This document shows positions 1 through 9,751 of a stretch of 64,000 nucleotides of DNA, piece by piece. The stretch comes from BAIKAL-G1 sp943369525 (GTDB lineage Bacteria > Cyanobacteriota > Cyanobacteriia > PCC-6307 > Cyanobiaceae). A program made the position numbers and the translations under genes. The notes beneath the pieces were generated by a model. The model saw only the letters and a program-made list of their open reading frames with translations. It was not told where the DNA came from and ran no database searches. Every line of letters starts with the position of its first letter. The stretch's first letter is position 1. The stretch lies in assembly GCA_943369525.1 (NCBI GenBank), contig CALRNL020000008.1, positions 1-64,000 on the forward strand, in the 5' to 3' direction.

Positions 1-2
1 GC

Positions 3-3000
3 ACGGCCCCCACCTCGGGCTTGCTCGTGGATGGCATCAACGACGCGCCAGTGTTGACGTCCCCCGCCAACCTATCGGCCCGTTACCAAGAGGGGGATGG
101 GGCGATCACGCTCAATCCTGAGCTGGCGCTCAGTGATAGCGATAGCAGCACCTTCAGTTCGGCCACGGTGCGGATTAGTGCTGGCTACAACGATGGGGAT
201 GCTTTAGCCCTCCCCAGCCAAGTGAGTGAGGACACCGGTGTGGTGGCCAGTTGGGATGGCAGCACCCACACCCTCACGCTCACCCCGAGCCCGAACGGGT
301 CGGCTCCCGCTCCCAGCCTGCTGAATCTATTGAGGGCCCTGCGGGCTGTTACCTACGCCAGCAGCAGCGACAACCCCACCGCCAATAGCAGCAGCCGCAC
401 GATCGCCTGGCAGGTGAGTGATAGCGCTCTGGCGACCAGTGCGATCGCCTCAGGCAGCTTCTCCGTGACCCCGGTGAATGATGCGCCCCGCTTCTCCAGC
501 CTCAGCCAGGCGGTGGTGCGTACCGAGGAGGACGGGGCCGCTGAAATCAGTTTCGCCACCCTTGTGGGGCGCTCGAACGCCACCGATCTCGACGGCGAGC
601 TAACGGCCTTTGTGGTGAAAGGCGTGACCAGCGGCAGCCTGCGCCTGGGCACCACGGCGGCCACGGCCACGGCCTGGGCGGAGGGCACTAACGATGCCAT
701 CACAGGTCCCATCCAGGCCTATTGGCTGCCGGAGGCCAATGTCAATGGCGATGGCAAGGCGGCCTTCACGGTGGTTGCCCGTGACAACGGCGGCGCCGTT
801 TCGAGCCAACCGGTGCCAGTCACGGTGGACATCACGCCCGTGGCCGATATCGCCCAGATCACAGGTTTCCAGCTCCCCAGCAAGGGCACCTACGGCCCTG
901 GCGATGGGCTCAAGTTTGTGATCCGTTTCGATCGGGACATCAGCCTTAATAGCAGCGGGGGCTTGCCCAGCCTGGGCCTCAGGCTGGCTGAGAATCTCAG
1001 CGTGAGTGCCTTGCTGTTGGATCCTCAGGAGACCTACATCGCAGGCGATCCACTCACCTTTGCCTACACGGTGCAAGCCGGTGACCTCGGCGCTGAGGGG
1101 GGTATCGGCCTGCCCAGCCGGGTGAGCCTGCCGGAGGGAAGCAGCCTTGCCAACCTCGACGATGGCCAGACCGTTGCGGTCAACTTGACCCTGCCAGCCG
1201 CGTCGTCGGCTGGTGTGTTGGTGGATGGTGTCGGGCCCGTGCTGGTTGCCATCAAGGCGGCGCCTGGCAGTGAGAGCAACCGGGCTGTGCAGACCTTCCG
1301 GGTGAGTTTCAATGAGCCGGTGCAGGGCCTCGATCCCACTGCTTTCAAGTTGGGTAGCACCGGCACGGCGCGAGGCCGGGTGAGTGGCCTGCAGGCGTCC
1401 AGCTCCAGCAATGGCCTGGCCGCCGACTACGACGTGACCGTGGCTGATATCAGTGGCCTTGGCCGCCTCCTGCTGGAGCTCAACACCGGCGGCAGCGGCA
1501 TCCGGGATGCCGCCAACAATCCCTTAGGCCAGGGCGCCCCGGCCAGCGGCAGCATCGAGGTGGATCGGGTTGGCACCTTCTCCAAGGTGGCGGGCGACGA
1601 CCGGCTCAGCCTGGCCGAAGCCACCAATGCCAACGGTCTCAAGCTCAAGGGCACCGTGTCCGAGGCCCTGGCGGGCCAAACGCTCGACCTTTGGCTTGCC
1701 AACAGCTTGCTAACCACTTTGGTCGCCCAAAGCGATGGCAGTTGGTCAGTGGTGGTGCCGAAAACAAGTCTCGATCCCTTTGCCACCGGTGATTACACCC
1801 TGGCACTCAAACAAAGCAGCTCGCCCTTGGGCAGCCGGCCGATCGCGATTGATCGTGATGCTCCCACCTTGAGCAATCCAACGACCGATCCGACCCTGAA
1901 CCCGGTTTTCAGCGGTGGGGCCCTGCTCAACGCCGCTGAAACGGCCGCTGGCCTCACCCTCCAGGGCACCACAAACGCCGAGTCCGACCAGCAGGTGGCG
2001 GTGCAATTGGCAGGCCTCAGGGGCCTGGCCACCGTGGCCGATGGGGCCTGGGCGGTGACGTTCCAAAGCAACGAGCTGCAAACCCTCAGCGACGGCTCCC
2101 TGTCCCTGCAGTTACAGGTGAGTGATCGGGCGGGGAACCTGACCACCGCCAATTCAACGCTGAGTGTGGATCGAACGGCAGGAATGAATCTGGCGCCGAT
2201 TAGTGGCGATCGCTGGATTAATCGTGCCGAGAGCAGCGAGCCCTTGACGATTCGCGGTGTGGTGTATGGGGTGGAGGATGGTCAGACGGTGAGCATCCTC
2301 GTGGGATCGCGGACTAGCAACGCCAGCACGCCCTATCTGGCGACGGTGGCTGCTAGCGCCTTCTCGATCACCGTGCCGGCTGCCGATTTGACCTGGCTCG
2401 ATGGCAGCAGCTACGACGTGACCGTGAGCGGCAGTGATCAGGCCGGCAACAGTTTCAGCGAGACCCAGCTGGTGACCGCCGACCTGGTGGCTCCCACGGT
2501 GGATTTCAAGCTGGCGATTGGCTCCAGCGCGCCTATTTCGATGGGCGATCCCCGCTTCCAAGGGCCAATCAATACGGCAAATACGCTGAGGGGGGCTGAT
2601 TTTGCTGCTGGAGTCACCCTTGCCAGCAGCCCCAGCCGCGACGCCACCACCACGGTGGTGAGCATCAATGGCATCAGCCAGTTGCTTCCAGCGAGTACAA
2701 GCAACGGCAGCAACAGCTCGAGCCTGGTCCTGGATCCGGCGCCCTTCTCGCTGCCCAACGAGGGAACGGTGAGTGTGTCTGCGACGGTGAGCGACCCGGC
2801 GGGCAATAGCGCCACGGGCAGCGGTTCGTTCACGATTGACCGCTCGGCAGAGATCACGATTAGCGCCCCCGTGGATGGGCCCGGGGGCAACAACCTGCTC
2901 AATGGGGCCGAGGCGGCAGCCGTGACGATTTCGGGCACGACCGCCAATGTGCAGAGTGATGGCACTGGCTCGGTGCTAGTGGAGGTGTTTGCCGAGACGG

Positions 3001-6000
3001 GCAGTACGGCATTGATCACTCGCTCCGTGCCGTTGACCAGTAGGGACTGGACGACCCCGGCCCTGAATCTCAGCGGCCTGGCGAACGGCCCCTATAGCCT
3101 GCGGGCCAGCGTCAGCGATGGGGCTGGAAATCGGGCTACGGCAAGTCGCCCATTCACGATCAACATTGCCCCGCCGGTGTTCATCACGACGGCAATAACA
3201 GGGGACTCGATCCTTAATGCCAGTGAGCTGGCCAGTGCGCTGCCGCCGAGCCTCACCGGCCTGGTGAGCAACGCCGAAGATGGCCAAAGCGTGAGCGTGA
3301 CGCTTCCTGGCGCTGGGTCGGGAGCTGGAGCGGTTGCGGGCCGCAGCTTGACTGCGGTGGTGGAGGGTGGGGTTTGGAGCCTGCCGGTTCCGGCCGATTT
3401 GCTGGCGGCCTATGGCGCCAACAATGGTCGCTATGGGGCGAGCCTGTCGCTAACGAATCAAGCTGGCGTGAGCGCCAGCAGCACCGTTGAGTTCACGGTG
3501 GATACGGCAGCGCCGCTGCTGGCCGTGTCCAACCCCACCGATGCCCAATGGGGGGCAGCGGCCGCCAACCCCGATGCCAATCCGATCACGCTAAGGGGTA
3601 CGGCAGCAGGCCTGGAGGTGGGCCAGGCCGTGACGGTGGTCGTTAATGGCAAGGCTCTGCAGGCCAGCCGTGATGGCGCCAATGCCAGCCAGTGGAGTTT
3701 GGCGGTGCCCAAGGCGATTCTCCAGGGCCTCAAGGCTGCTGGCAACAGCCTGGCGCTGGGGGCCACTGACCTGGCCGGTAATCCGGCGGTGGTGGTTAGC
3801 AGTTTTGCGGCCCTAGGGGTGTCGACCAACCCGCCGATTATTTCTGTGCCGGCCAATCGCCGGGTGCTGGCCAATGAGGGCGATGGCTTGATCCGCCAAT
3901 TCCAGGCGAACCAACCGGTGACCTGGAGCTTGGCGGGCATTGATTCTGCCCTGGTAGACATCAACGCCAGCACGGGCAGCTTTTCCTTCCGCAAGCCCAT
4001 CAGCCTCAGCGATGGGCAGGCTGATTTGACCCTCCCCTTTGTTTTGATTGCCACCGATGGCCGTGGCAACCAATGCATTGAAAAACTAGAACTAGTGGTG
4101 CGCAATCTGGCCGATGCCAGTATGGCTGCCAGTGTGGATCCCTTCGATCAAGATGGCATCACCGAAACGGTCGAAGATGCGGCCACCAATGGCCGAGTAG
4201 GCATTAGGGCCGGTGATCTCAATAACGATGGCATTCCCGATAAATTCCAACCCAATGTGGCCGCCGTTCCCTGGATCACCAAGGAGAACTTCCAGGCCGC
4301 CAACGCGGATCCGACCAAAGCTTCATCCAATAGCTTTACATCGCTCCAAACCAGCCCCGCCGTGCGCATTGCCGCTGTGGAGGTGCGTAAACCGGTGGAT
4401 CTGGCGGTGGCCGGCAATGGCTCATCGGGCGTGCCGGCGTTGCTGACAACGACCACCTTGAAGACAGGCGCTAGCCAGCAGGCCAGTGTGTCCTTCCCCT
4501 ATGACCCGCTGGTCTTTAAATTGCAGAGCTATGACGAAGTAAGCCAAGAGGCCCTGACCAGCTTCGTTGATGCGGCACCGGCTCGAGCCGATGGCTCCGA
4601 TCCCTATCCCGGCACCCAGGTGCGGCTGGTGATGGATCTGCCAGGCGATGGCCTGCTCATTAACACCTATCTGAAATGGAACCCGAGTGCGAACCTCGGT
4701 GCCGGCGGCTGGTTTGAATTCCTGGCCGATGGCGATCCCAGCACCTATGACAATGGTGCTGAGTTGCTCGATCTCAATGGCGATGGCCGGATCGATCAGA
4801 TCCGCCTCACCTACACCGATGGCGATCCGCTGGGTGGGGATATCGATGGTGTTGTCAATGGAATTATCGAGGATCCCGGCATGCCAGGCCTGCTGTCTAC
4901 CAGTAGCCAGCCGGCGCCGGCGGCGGGCACGGCCGTGCCGATCGTGACGGCGGCTGGGACCAAAATCGTTAGGGCGTCCTTCTACGGTGGCGCCCTGGCC
5001 AAAGGGAGTGCGATCAGCACCGATACGCCAACGAATCTGGATAGTCAAAAAGCACTGCAAAAGCTGGGCGCCACCGACCCTGGCTTTACCATCAATAGCG
5101 GCACAATTGGCTTTGCGCTTGATCTGCAGTCAGGCCAAAGCCAGGCCAGCCTCTATGGGGATTTGGAGTTGGTTGGGGGTGACCTATCCCTGAAGGACGG
5201 CCAGGGCAAACGCTTGAGCAACCGTCGTTTGGCCTATTACGGCTTTAATAATGGTGCCGCCCTACCGCTGATTTACAACCCGCTCCATAGGGCCGGTGCC
5301 CGCTTCTATGATCGTCAGGGCAATGATGGCATTGCTGATTTCATGACCCTGGCCATGATTAACGGCGGCTATGGGGACTATGGCAGTGGCGGTGCCAGTG
5401 ATCAGGTGATTGCCAATAGCTCTACTGCTGCTGTTGTTGATGGCGCAGCGGCTACGCTCAGTCAGTACGCAAATGACGCTAAAACGTTAACGGTTGCTGA
5501 TGCCAGTGTGAATGCGGCACCGGTGAATATGGTGCTAAAGGCAAGTTTGAGGCAACGCACTTCCACGGCGAATCAGATTGGGTATGTGGTGCTCGATGCC
5601 TCCGAACTTAGTAATGCCGATAGGGTGCTGACCCTCGGTGAAATGAAGGCACGGGCCCAGACCCTGTTTTCGACCCTGGAATCCAGTGATGTCACCTTGC
5701 CAACGGAGCTGGGCAAGATCAACTTCGAACGGGAGATCTTGCTGGTGAATGGCCAAAGCCTTCGCTTCTTTGAAGTGAGCGATGGCTCCTTAGATGAGAT
5801 CAAGGACGTTAGTGATGGGCGGCTGCGCTTTTTCTCGCTGGCTGAGGTGAGCGCCCAGCAAGCATTCCTAAGCTCTAGTAGTGGCGTGCAGTTCCAGCTG
5901 GATCTGTTAAGTGGCGATCAGGGTCTTAATGCCCTAATCGGCCAGGAACAGGGCAATGCGGCGGTGCTCGATTTCAGCACGTTCTCGGGATCGGAAACCG

Positions 6001-6419
6001 TGACTGGTTCATTGGTGCTTGCCCGGGAAGCGTCCTATGATTCGGTGACCGGTTTTTATCGCACCCTCGATCGCGAGGGATCGGTGCGGGATGCCCTGGG
6101 GGCGATTTTGAGGCCTGGAGACGCTGGTTATCGGCAAGCGGCCCAATTGAATTTGGTGAGTGGTCTCTCCAATCTCCAGGTTGGCAACCTGCAAACGAGC
6201 ACCAACAGTGCCCTGGCCATCGCCGAATCGACGTTCCTGGCGCCGATGGCGCTGGTGAATGGGGAGAGCTATTTTGCCTTTGCTGCCGCTAGTAGCGATC
6301 AACTCAACCACTTCAAGGTGCTAGGTAATAACCTGTTTGGCCTGGAGGATATGAGGGGCTTGGGAGATCGGGATTATGATGATTTGGTGATTGGCTTTAA
6401 GTTCAACCAGCTGTCTTAG
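3..6419 (+). CDS. Giant Ig-like repeat surface/secreted protein, C-terminal part (5' end outside window)
   Basis: The frame is open from the first bases of the window (in phase from base 3) with no stop before 6417-6419, so this is the C-terminal 2,138 residues of a larger protein. It starts in cadherin/VCBS-like modules with 'NDAP' linkers. About seven tandem Ig-like modules of roughly 95 residues follow (about 1.56-3.8 kb); most begin or end with a 'VDR/IDR' linker and carry 'LNAAE'-type and 'GTT' strands, as in Bap/BapA-type adhesins. Next comes a calcium-binding-like part rich in D-x-N-x-D-G (for example DLNNDGIPD and DLNGDGRID, about 4.2-4.9 kb). The end matches DUF4114 (GDRDYDDLVIGFKF). 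There are almost no cysteines. This architecture is typical of type I-secreted adhesins or S-layer-like proteins. No secretion genes are in view, so export and adhesion are inferred. Confidence 0.85.
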   Translation, partial: TAPTSGLLVDGINDAPVLTSPANLSARYQEGDGAITLNPELALSDSDSSTFSSATVRISAGYNDGDALALPSQVSEDTGVVASWDGSTHTLTLTPSPNGSAPAPSLLNLLRALRAVTYASSSDNPTANSSSRTIAWQVSDSALATSAIASGSFSVTPVNDAPRFSSLSQAVVRTEEDGAAEISFATLVGRSNATDLDGELTAFVVKGVTSGSLRLGTTAATATAWAEGTNDAITGPIQAYWLPEANVNGDGKAAFTVVARDNGGAVSSQPVPVTVDITPVADIAQITGFQLPSKGTYGPGDGLKFVIRFDRDISLNSSGGLPSLGLRLAENLSVSALLLDPQETYIAGDPLTFAYTVQAGDLGAEGGIGLPSRVSLPEGSSLANLDDGQTVAVNLTLPAASSAGVLVDGVGPVLVAIKAAPGSESNRAVQTFRVSFNEPVQGLDPTAFKLGSTGTARGRVSGLQASSSSNGLAADYDVTVADISGLGRLLLELNTGGSGIRDAANNPLGQGAPASGSIEVDRVGTFSKVAGDDRLSLAEATNANGLKLKGTVSEALAGQTLDLWLANSLLTTLVAQSDGSWSVVVPKTSLDPFATGDYTLALKQSSSPLGSRPIAIDRDAPTLSNPTTDPTLNPVFSGGALLNAAETAAGLTLQGTTNAESDQQVAVQLAGLRGLATVADGAWAVTFQSNELQTLSDGSLSLQLQVSDRAGNLTTANSTLSVDRTAGMNLAPISGDRWINRAESSEPLTIRGVVYGVEDGQTVSILVGSRTSNASTPYLATVAASAFSITVPAADLTWLDGSSYDVTVSGSDQAGNSFSETQLVTADLVAPTVDFKLAIGSSAPISMGDPRFQGPINTANTLRGADFAAGVTLASSPSRDATTTVVSINGISQLLPASTSNGSNSSSLVLDPAPFSLPNEGTVSVSATVSDPAGNSATGSGSFTIDRSAEITISAPVDGPGGNNLLNGAEAAAVTISGTTANVQSDGTGSVLVEVFAETGSTALITRSVPLTSRDWTTPALNLSGLANGPYSLRASVSDGAGNRATASRPFTINIAPPVFITTAITGDSILNASELASALPPSLTGLVSNAEDGQSVSVTLPGAGSGAGAVAGRSLTAVVEGGVWSLPVPADLLAAYGANNGRYGASLSLTNQAGVSASSTVEFTVDTAAPLLAVSNPTDAQWGAAAANPDANPITLRGTAAGLEVGQAVTVVVNGKALQASRDGANASQWSLAVPKAILQGLKAAGNSLALGATDLAGNPAVVVSSFAALGVSTNPPIISVPANRRVLANEGDGLIRQFQANQPVTWSLAGIDSALVDINASTGSFSFRKPISLSDGQADLTLPFVLIATDGRGNQCIEKLELVVRNLADASMAASVDPFDQDGITETVEDAATNGRVGIRAGDLNNDGIPDKFQPNVAAVPWITKENFQAANADPTKASSNSFTSLQTSPAVRIAAVEVRKPVDLAVAGNGSSGVPALLTTTTLKTGASQQASVSFPYDPLVFKLQSYDEVSQEALTSFVDAAPARADGSDPYPGTQVRLVMDLPGDGLLINTYLKWNPSANLGAGGWFEFLADGDPSTYDNGAELLDLNGDGRIDQIRLTYTDGDPLGGDIDGVVNGIIEDPGMPGLLSTSSQPAPAAGTAVPIVTAAGTKIVRASFYGGALAKGSAISTDTPTNLDSQKALQKLGATDPGFTINSGTIGFALDLQSGQSQASLYGDLELVGGDLSLKDGQGKRLSNRRLAYYGFNNGAALPLIYNPLHRAGARFYDRQGNDGIADFMTLAMINGGYGDYGSGGASDQVIANSSTAAVVDGAAATLSQYANDAKTLTVADASVNAAPVNMVLKASLRQRTSTANQIGYVVLDASELSNADRVLTLGEMKARAQTLFSTLESSDVTLPTELGKINFEREILLVNGQSLRFFEVSDGSLDEIKDVSDGRLRFFSLAEVSAQQAFLSSSSGVQFQLDLLSGDQGLNALIGQEQGNAAVLDFSTFSGSETVTGSLVLAREASYDSVTGFYRTLDREGSVRDALGAILRPGDAGYRQAAQLNLVSGLSNLQVGNLQTSTNSALAIAESTFLAPMALVNGESYFAFAAASSDQLNHFKVLGNNLFGLEDMRGLGDRDYDDLVIGFKFNQLS

Positions 6420-6441
6420 GTGGATGTTTTAAGTCTCGATT

Positions 6442-6483
6442 GGCGTGGGATATTTGGTGTGGGATATCTGGTGTGGGATCTCT
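6442..6483. repeat. Three tandem copies of a 14-bp unit
   Basis: Three consecutive units of the form GGYGTGGGATMTYT lie at 6442-6455, 6456-6469 and 6470-6483, about 20 bases after the stop of the giant Ig-like gene. The rest of the 267-base gap up to the next gene shows no gene and no clear terminator. The same style of repeat, with unrelated sequence, recurs in other gaps of this window. Confidence 0.85.
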
Positions 6484-6686
6484 AATGCTGCGGCCGCTGG
6501 TCCGTTGGATTGGGGCTGCTGGCTGGTAGTGGATTGCCAGTTCTATCGAGATGGTTCCCAGGCCACCTTCCTGGTCTGGCCTTGCTTTGCTTCGGGCCAG
6601 GCTCCGAATCAACCCATTGACCCCCACCCATGCACCCTCACCCCGCCGCGGGGCTCTGACAAGCTGGGGCGAGCTGGTCCAGCCCC

Positions 6687-9197
6687 ATGGCGCCGTTTGG
6701 CCTCTCTGCCCTGACCTCGCGCCTGCGGGGCCCGGGCTCCGGCAAGCCAGCCCCCTGGTCCGTGCCGCCGGCCAGTTGGTCGCGCCCCTTCGGCCTGGGC
6801 TGGGAGCAGCCCTATACGGTGCGCTACGCCAGCAACCTCGACGACGGCCCCAGCCACGGCATGCCCCTGGGGGGTTTCGGCGCTGGCTGCATCGGCCGGG
6901 CGCCCGATGGCACTTTCAACCTCTGGCACCTCGATGGTGGCGAGCACTGGTTCGGCACCCTGCCCGATTGCCAGTTCGCCCTGTTTGAACAGGGTGCCCA
7001 TGGCAGCCGCGCCCATGCCCTGGCGGTGAAGCCCGGGGCCGATGCCTCCCGCCCGGAGGCCGGCGAGCCCCTGCCCGCCTGGGATTGGTACCCCGCCAGC
7101 ACCACAGGGCGCAGCACCGGCACCTACGCCGCCCGCTATCCCCTTAGTTGGACCGAGTACGAGGGAGTGTTCGACGCCCAGGTGGGCGTGCAGGCCTTCA
7201 GCCCGATCCTGCCCGGCGATTACCGGCGCAGCAGCTACCCGGTGGCGGTGTTTGTTTGGACCCTCTCCAACCCCACCGAGGCACCCCTCGACCTGTCCCT
7301 CCTGCTGAGCTGGCGCAACACCACGGGCTGGTTCACCAATACCGACCCCTCGGCGGCGGTGACCTTCCGCGACGACGGCAGCCCGGAGCACAATTACGTG
7401 CCGGCGATTGGCCAGGGGGCCGGCCAGCGCAACCGCCAGGTGGATGGCGAGGGCCTGGCGGGCGTGCTGCTGGAAGGAGCCCTTTCGGACCCCATTGCCG
7501 AGGGCCAGGGCCAGTGGTGCCTCGCCACCAGCCCCCAGGAGGGGGTTCAAATCCAGCGCTGCAGCCGCTGGGATCCCACCGGATCGGGGGCTGAGATCTG
7601 GGAGCCCTTCGCCCGCGATGGCTCCATTCCCGAGAGCAATCACGATCGGGCCAGCAGCGCCAGCGAGGCCGCCAGTGCGGCGATGGCCCTGCGCTTCCGC
7701 CTGGAGCCCGGCGAAAGCCGCCAAATCCCCCTGGTGATCAGCTGGGACCTGCCGGTAACCGCCTTTGCCACCGGCAGCCGCGCCCTGCGTCGCTACAGCG
7801 ATTTCTTCTCCGCCACGGGCACCAATGCCGCCGCGATCGCGGCCGAAGCCCTAGGGGATTGGCCCGCTTGGCTGCAGCAGATCGAGGCCTGGCAGCAGCC
7901 GGTGTTGGCCCGCACGGACCTGCCCGAGGCCCTGCGCATGGCCCTGTTCAACGAGCTCTACGACCTGGCCAGTGGCGGCAGCCTCTGGACCGCCGCCAGC
8001 AGCGCCGATCCGGTGGGCCAATTTGGCGTGCTGGAGTGCCTCGATTACGCCTGGTACGAAAGCCTGGATGTGCGGCTCTATGGCTCCTTTGCCCTGCTGC
8101 AACTCTGGCCCGAGCTCGATAAGGCGGTGCTGCGCAGTTTTGCCCGCGCCATCCCGGCCGCCGATGCCACGCCCCGGCCGATCGGTTGGTATTTCACCCA
8201 GGGCAAGGGCCGGGTCGAGGCGGCCCGCAAGCTGGCCGGCGCCACCCCCCACGATTTAGGTGCCCCGAATGAGCGGCCCTTTGAGGCCACCAACTACACC
8301 GCCTACCAGGATTGCAACCTCTGGAAAGATCTGGCCAGCGACTATGTGTTGCAGGTGTGGCGCACCTTCAAGCTGGCCCCCAATGGCGAAGACCTGCGCT
8401 TTTTGGCCGATTGCTGGCCCGCCGCCGTGCAGGCCCTCCACTATCTCAAGGCCTTCGACACCAATAACGACGGCCTGCCCGATAACGGCGGCGCCCCCGA
8501 CCAAACCTTCGACGACTGGCCCCTTAAGGGGGTGAGCGCCTACTGCGGCGCCCTCTGGATTGCCGCCCTGGAGGCGGCCCTGGCCATGGCCCAGCGCCTG
8601 CAACTCGATCTCGGCCTTGATACTGCCGGCGACCAGCGCACCTTCGGCAGCTGGCTGGAGCAAGCGAGGTCCAACTTTGATCAGCTGCTTTGGAACGGCG
8701 AGTTTTACAAGATCGATGCCGAAAGCGGCACGCCGGTGGTGATGGCCGACCAACTCTGCGGTGATTTCTATGCCCGGCTGCTGGGCTTGCCCAGCGTGGT
8801 GGCCGATGACCGGGCCCAATCGGCCCTTGGGGCGGTGAAGGAGGCCTGCTTTGAGGGCTTCCAGGGCGGCAGGCTCGGCGTGGCCAATGGCCTGCGCCGC
8901 GATGGCACGCCGCTTGATCCCAATGGCACCCATCCCCTGGAGGTGTGGACCGGCATCAACTTCGGCCTGGCCGCCTACTACCGCCTGATGGATCAAGGCG
9001 ACACGGCTCTCGCCATTTGCGGTGCGGTGGTGGAGCAGGTGTATGGCGGCGGCCTGCAGTTCCGCACCCCGGAAGCGATCACGGGTGTTAACACCTTCCG
9101 GGCTTGCCATTACCTGCGGGCCATGGCGATCTGGGCCCTCTGGGCCACCCACACCCAGTGGCAGGTGATCCCTGGCGCGGAGCGGGAGGCGGTTTGA
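6687..9197 (+). CDS. GH116-family glucosidase (GBA2/bile-acid beta-glucosidase-like)
   Basis: The 836-residue protein matches the GH116 family, which hydrolyses beta-glucosides such as glucosylceramide in animals and aryl-glucosides in bacteria. The N-terminal beta-sandwich carries the family signature 'MPLGGFGAGCIGR' (about residues 57-69). The C-terminal (alpha/alpha)6 barrel contains 'VLECLDYAWYESLDVRLYGS', in which E450 is the expected nucleophile, and 'DQTFDDWPLKGVSAYCG', in which D609 is the expected acid/base. Both catalytic positions are kept and the length is normal. There is no signal peptide, so the enzyme is probably cytoplasmic. The next gene starts 2 bases after the stop, which suggests one transcript. 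The substrate in this organism cannot be read from sequence; glucosylglycerol- or glycolipid-related glucosides are possibilities only. Confidence 0.9.
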   Translation: MAPFGLSALTSRLRGPGSGKPAPWSVPPASWSRPFGLGWEQPYTVRYASNLDDGPSHGMPLGGFGAGCIGRAPDGTFNLWHLDGGEHWFGTLPDCQFALFEQGAHGSRAHALAVKPGADASRPEAGEPLPAWDWYPASTTGRSTGTYAARYPLSWTEYEGVFDAQVGVQAFSPILPGDYRRSSYPVAVFVWTLSNPTEAPLDLSLLLSWRNTTGWFTNTDPSAAVTFRDDGSPEHNYVPAIGQGAGQRNRQVDGEGLAGVLLEGALSDPIAEGQGQWCLATSPQEGVQIQRCSRWDPTGSGAEIWEPFARDGSIPESNHDRASSASEAASAAMALRFRLEPGESRQIPLVISWDLPVTAFATGSRALRRYSDFFSATGTNAAAIAAEALGDWPAWLQQIEAWQQPVLARTDLPEALRMALFNELYDLASGGSLWTAASSADPVGQFGVLECLDYAWYESLDVRLYGSFALLQLWPELDKAVLRSFARAIPAADATPRPIGWYFTQGKGRVEAARKLAGATPHDLGAPNERPFEATNYTAYQDCNLWKDLASDYVLQVWRTFKLAPNGEDLRFLADCWPAAVQALHYLKAFDTNNDGLPDNGGAPDQTFDDWPLKGVSAYCGALWIAALEAALAMAQRLQLDLGLDTAGDQRTFGSWLEQARSNFDQLLWNGEFYKIDAESGTPVVMADQLCGDFYARLLGLPSVVADDRAQSALGAVKEACFEGFQGGRLGVANGLRRDGTPLDPNGTHPLEVWTGINFGLAAYYRLMDQGDTALAICGAVVEQVYGGGLQFRTPEAITGVNTFRACHYLRAMAIWALWATHTQWQVIPGAEREAV

Positions 9198-9199
9198 GA

Positions 9200-9751
9200 G
9201 TGCTCCGCCTGTCAAGACGCGCAGGGCTGGGTGGGGCCACCAACCCCCGGGGCCCTGGCCCCTGGAGCCTGGTCATGGGCTTGATCCTCACCCTCGCCAT
9301 CCAGCTGTTGGCGGGGGCGCCAGCCCAGGCCCAGGTCCATGCCCATGGCGATGACAATGGCGTGCAGGTCGTGCGCAGCCTTGACAGCCTGCGCGATCTC
9401 GACGACCAGAGCTGGCAATTGGTGGCCTACCGCGAGGGACCGCCCGGGGGGCCGTTGCGCCTGCGCATCGTCAGTTTTCCGGGGCGGGTGCGGCTCGACC
9501 ACCCCACGGCCCTGCAGGTGAGCTCCGGCCGCAGCCATTGGGACCTGGCTGACATCACCACCGCCAACCCCAAGCTGGCCCGCGATGGCCGCGATGCCGC
9601 CGCCGAATTTGACCTGGGCCCGCTGCTGGCCGATCTGGGGCAAAACCGACCCCTACGGCTGCGGCTGCCCGGCGTGTTCGTGGAGCTGCCCGTGCCCCCC
9701 TACGTGGTGGCCGAATGGCGCAGCCTGCCCGACTGGGCCGGGGCCGCTTGA
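9200..9751 (+). CDS. DUF3122 family protein, exported
   Basis: A 183-residue protein if the GTG at 9200 is used; this start sits 2 bases after the GH116 stop and has a GGGAGG element about 10 bases upstream. ATG at 9275 is an alternative that begins exactly at the hydrophobic segment. A Sec-type signal (LILTLAIQLLAGAPAQAQ) is followed by a small soluble domain with 'LDDQSWQLVAYREG' and 'SFPGRVRLDHP', which I recognise as the cyanobacterial DUF3122 family. Function is unknown; location should be periplasm or thylakoid lumen. Its end overlaps the following ribD start in a TTGA junction, so these genes are very likely co-transcribed. Confidence 0.8.
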   Translation: MLRLSRRAGLGGATNPRGPGPWSLVMGLILTLAIQLLAGAPAQAQVHAHGDDNGVQVVRSLDSLRDLDDQSWQLVAYREGPPGGPLRLRIVSFPGRVRLDHPTALQVSSGRSHWDLADITTANPKLARDGRDAAAEFDLGPLLADLGQNRPLRLRLPGVFVELPVPPYVVAEWRSLPDWAGAA

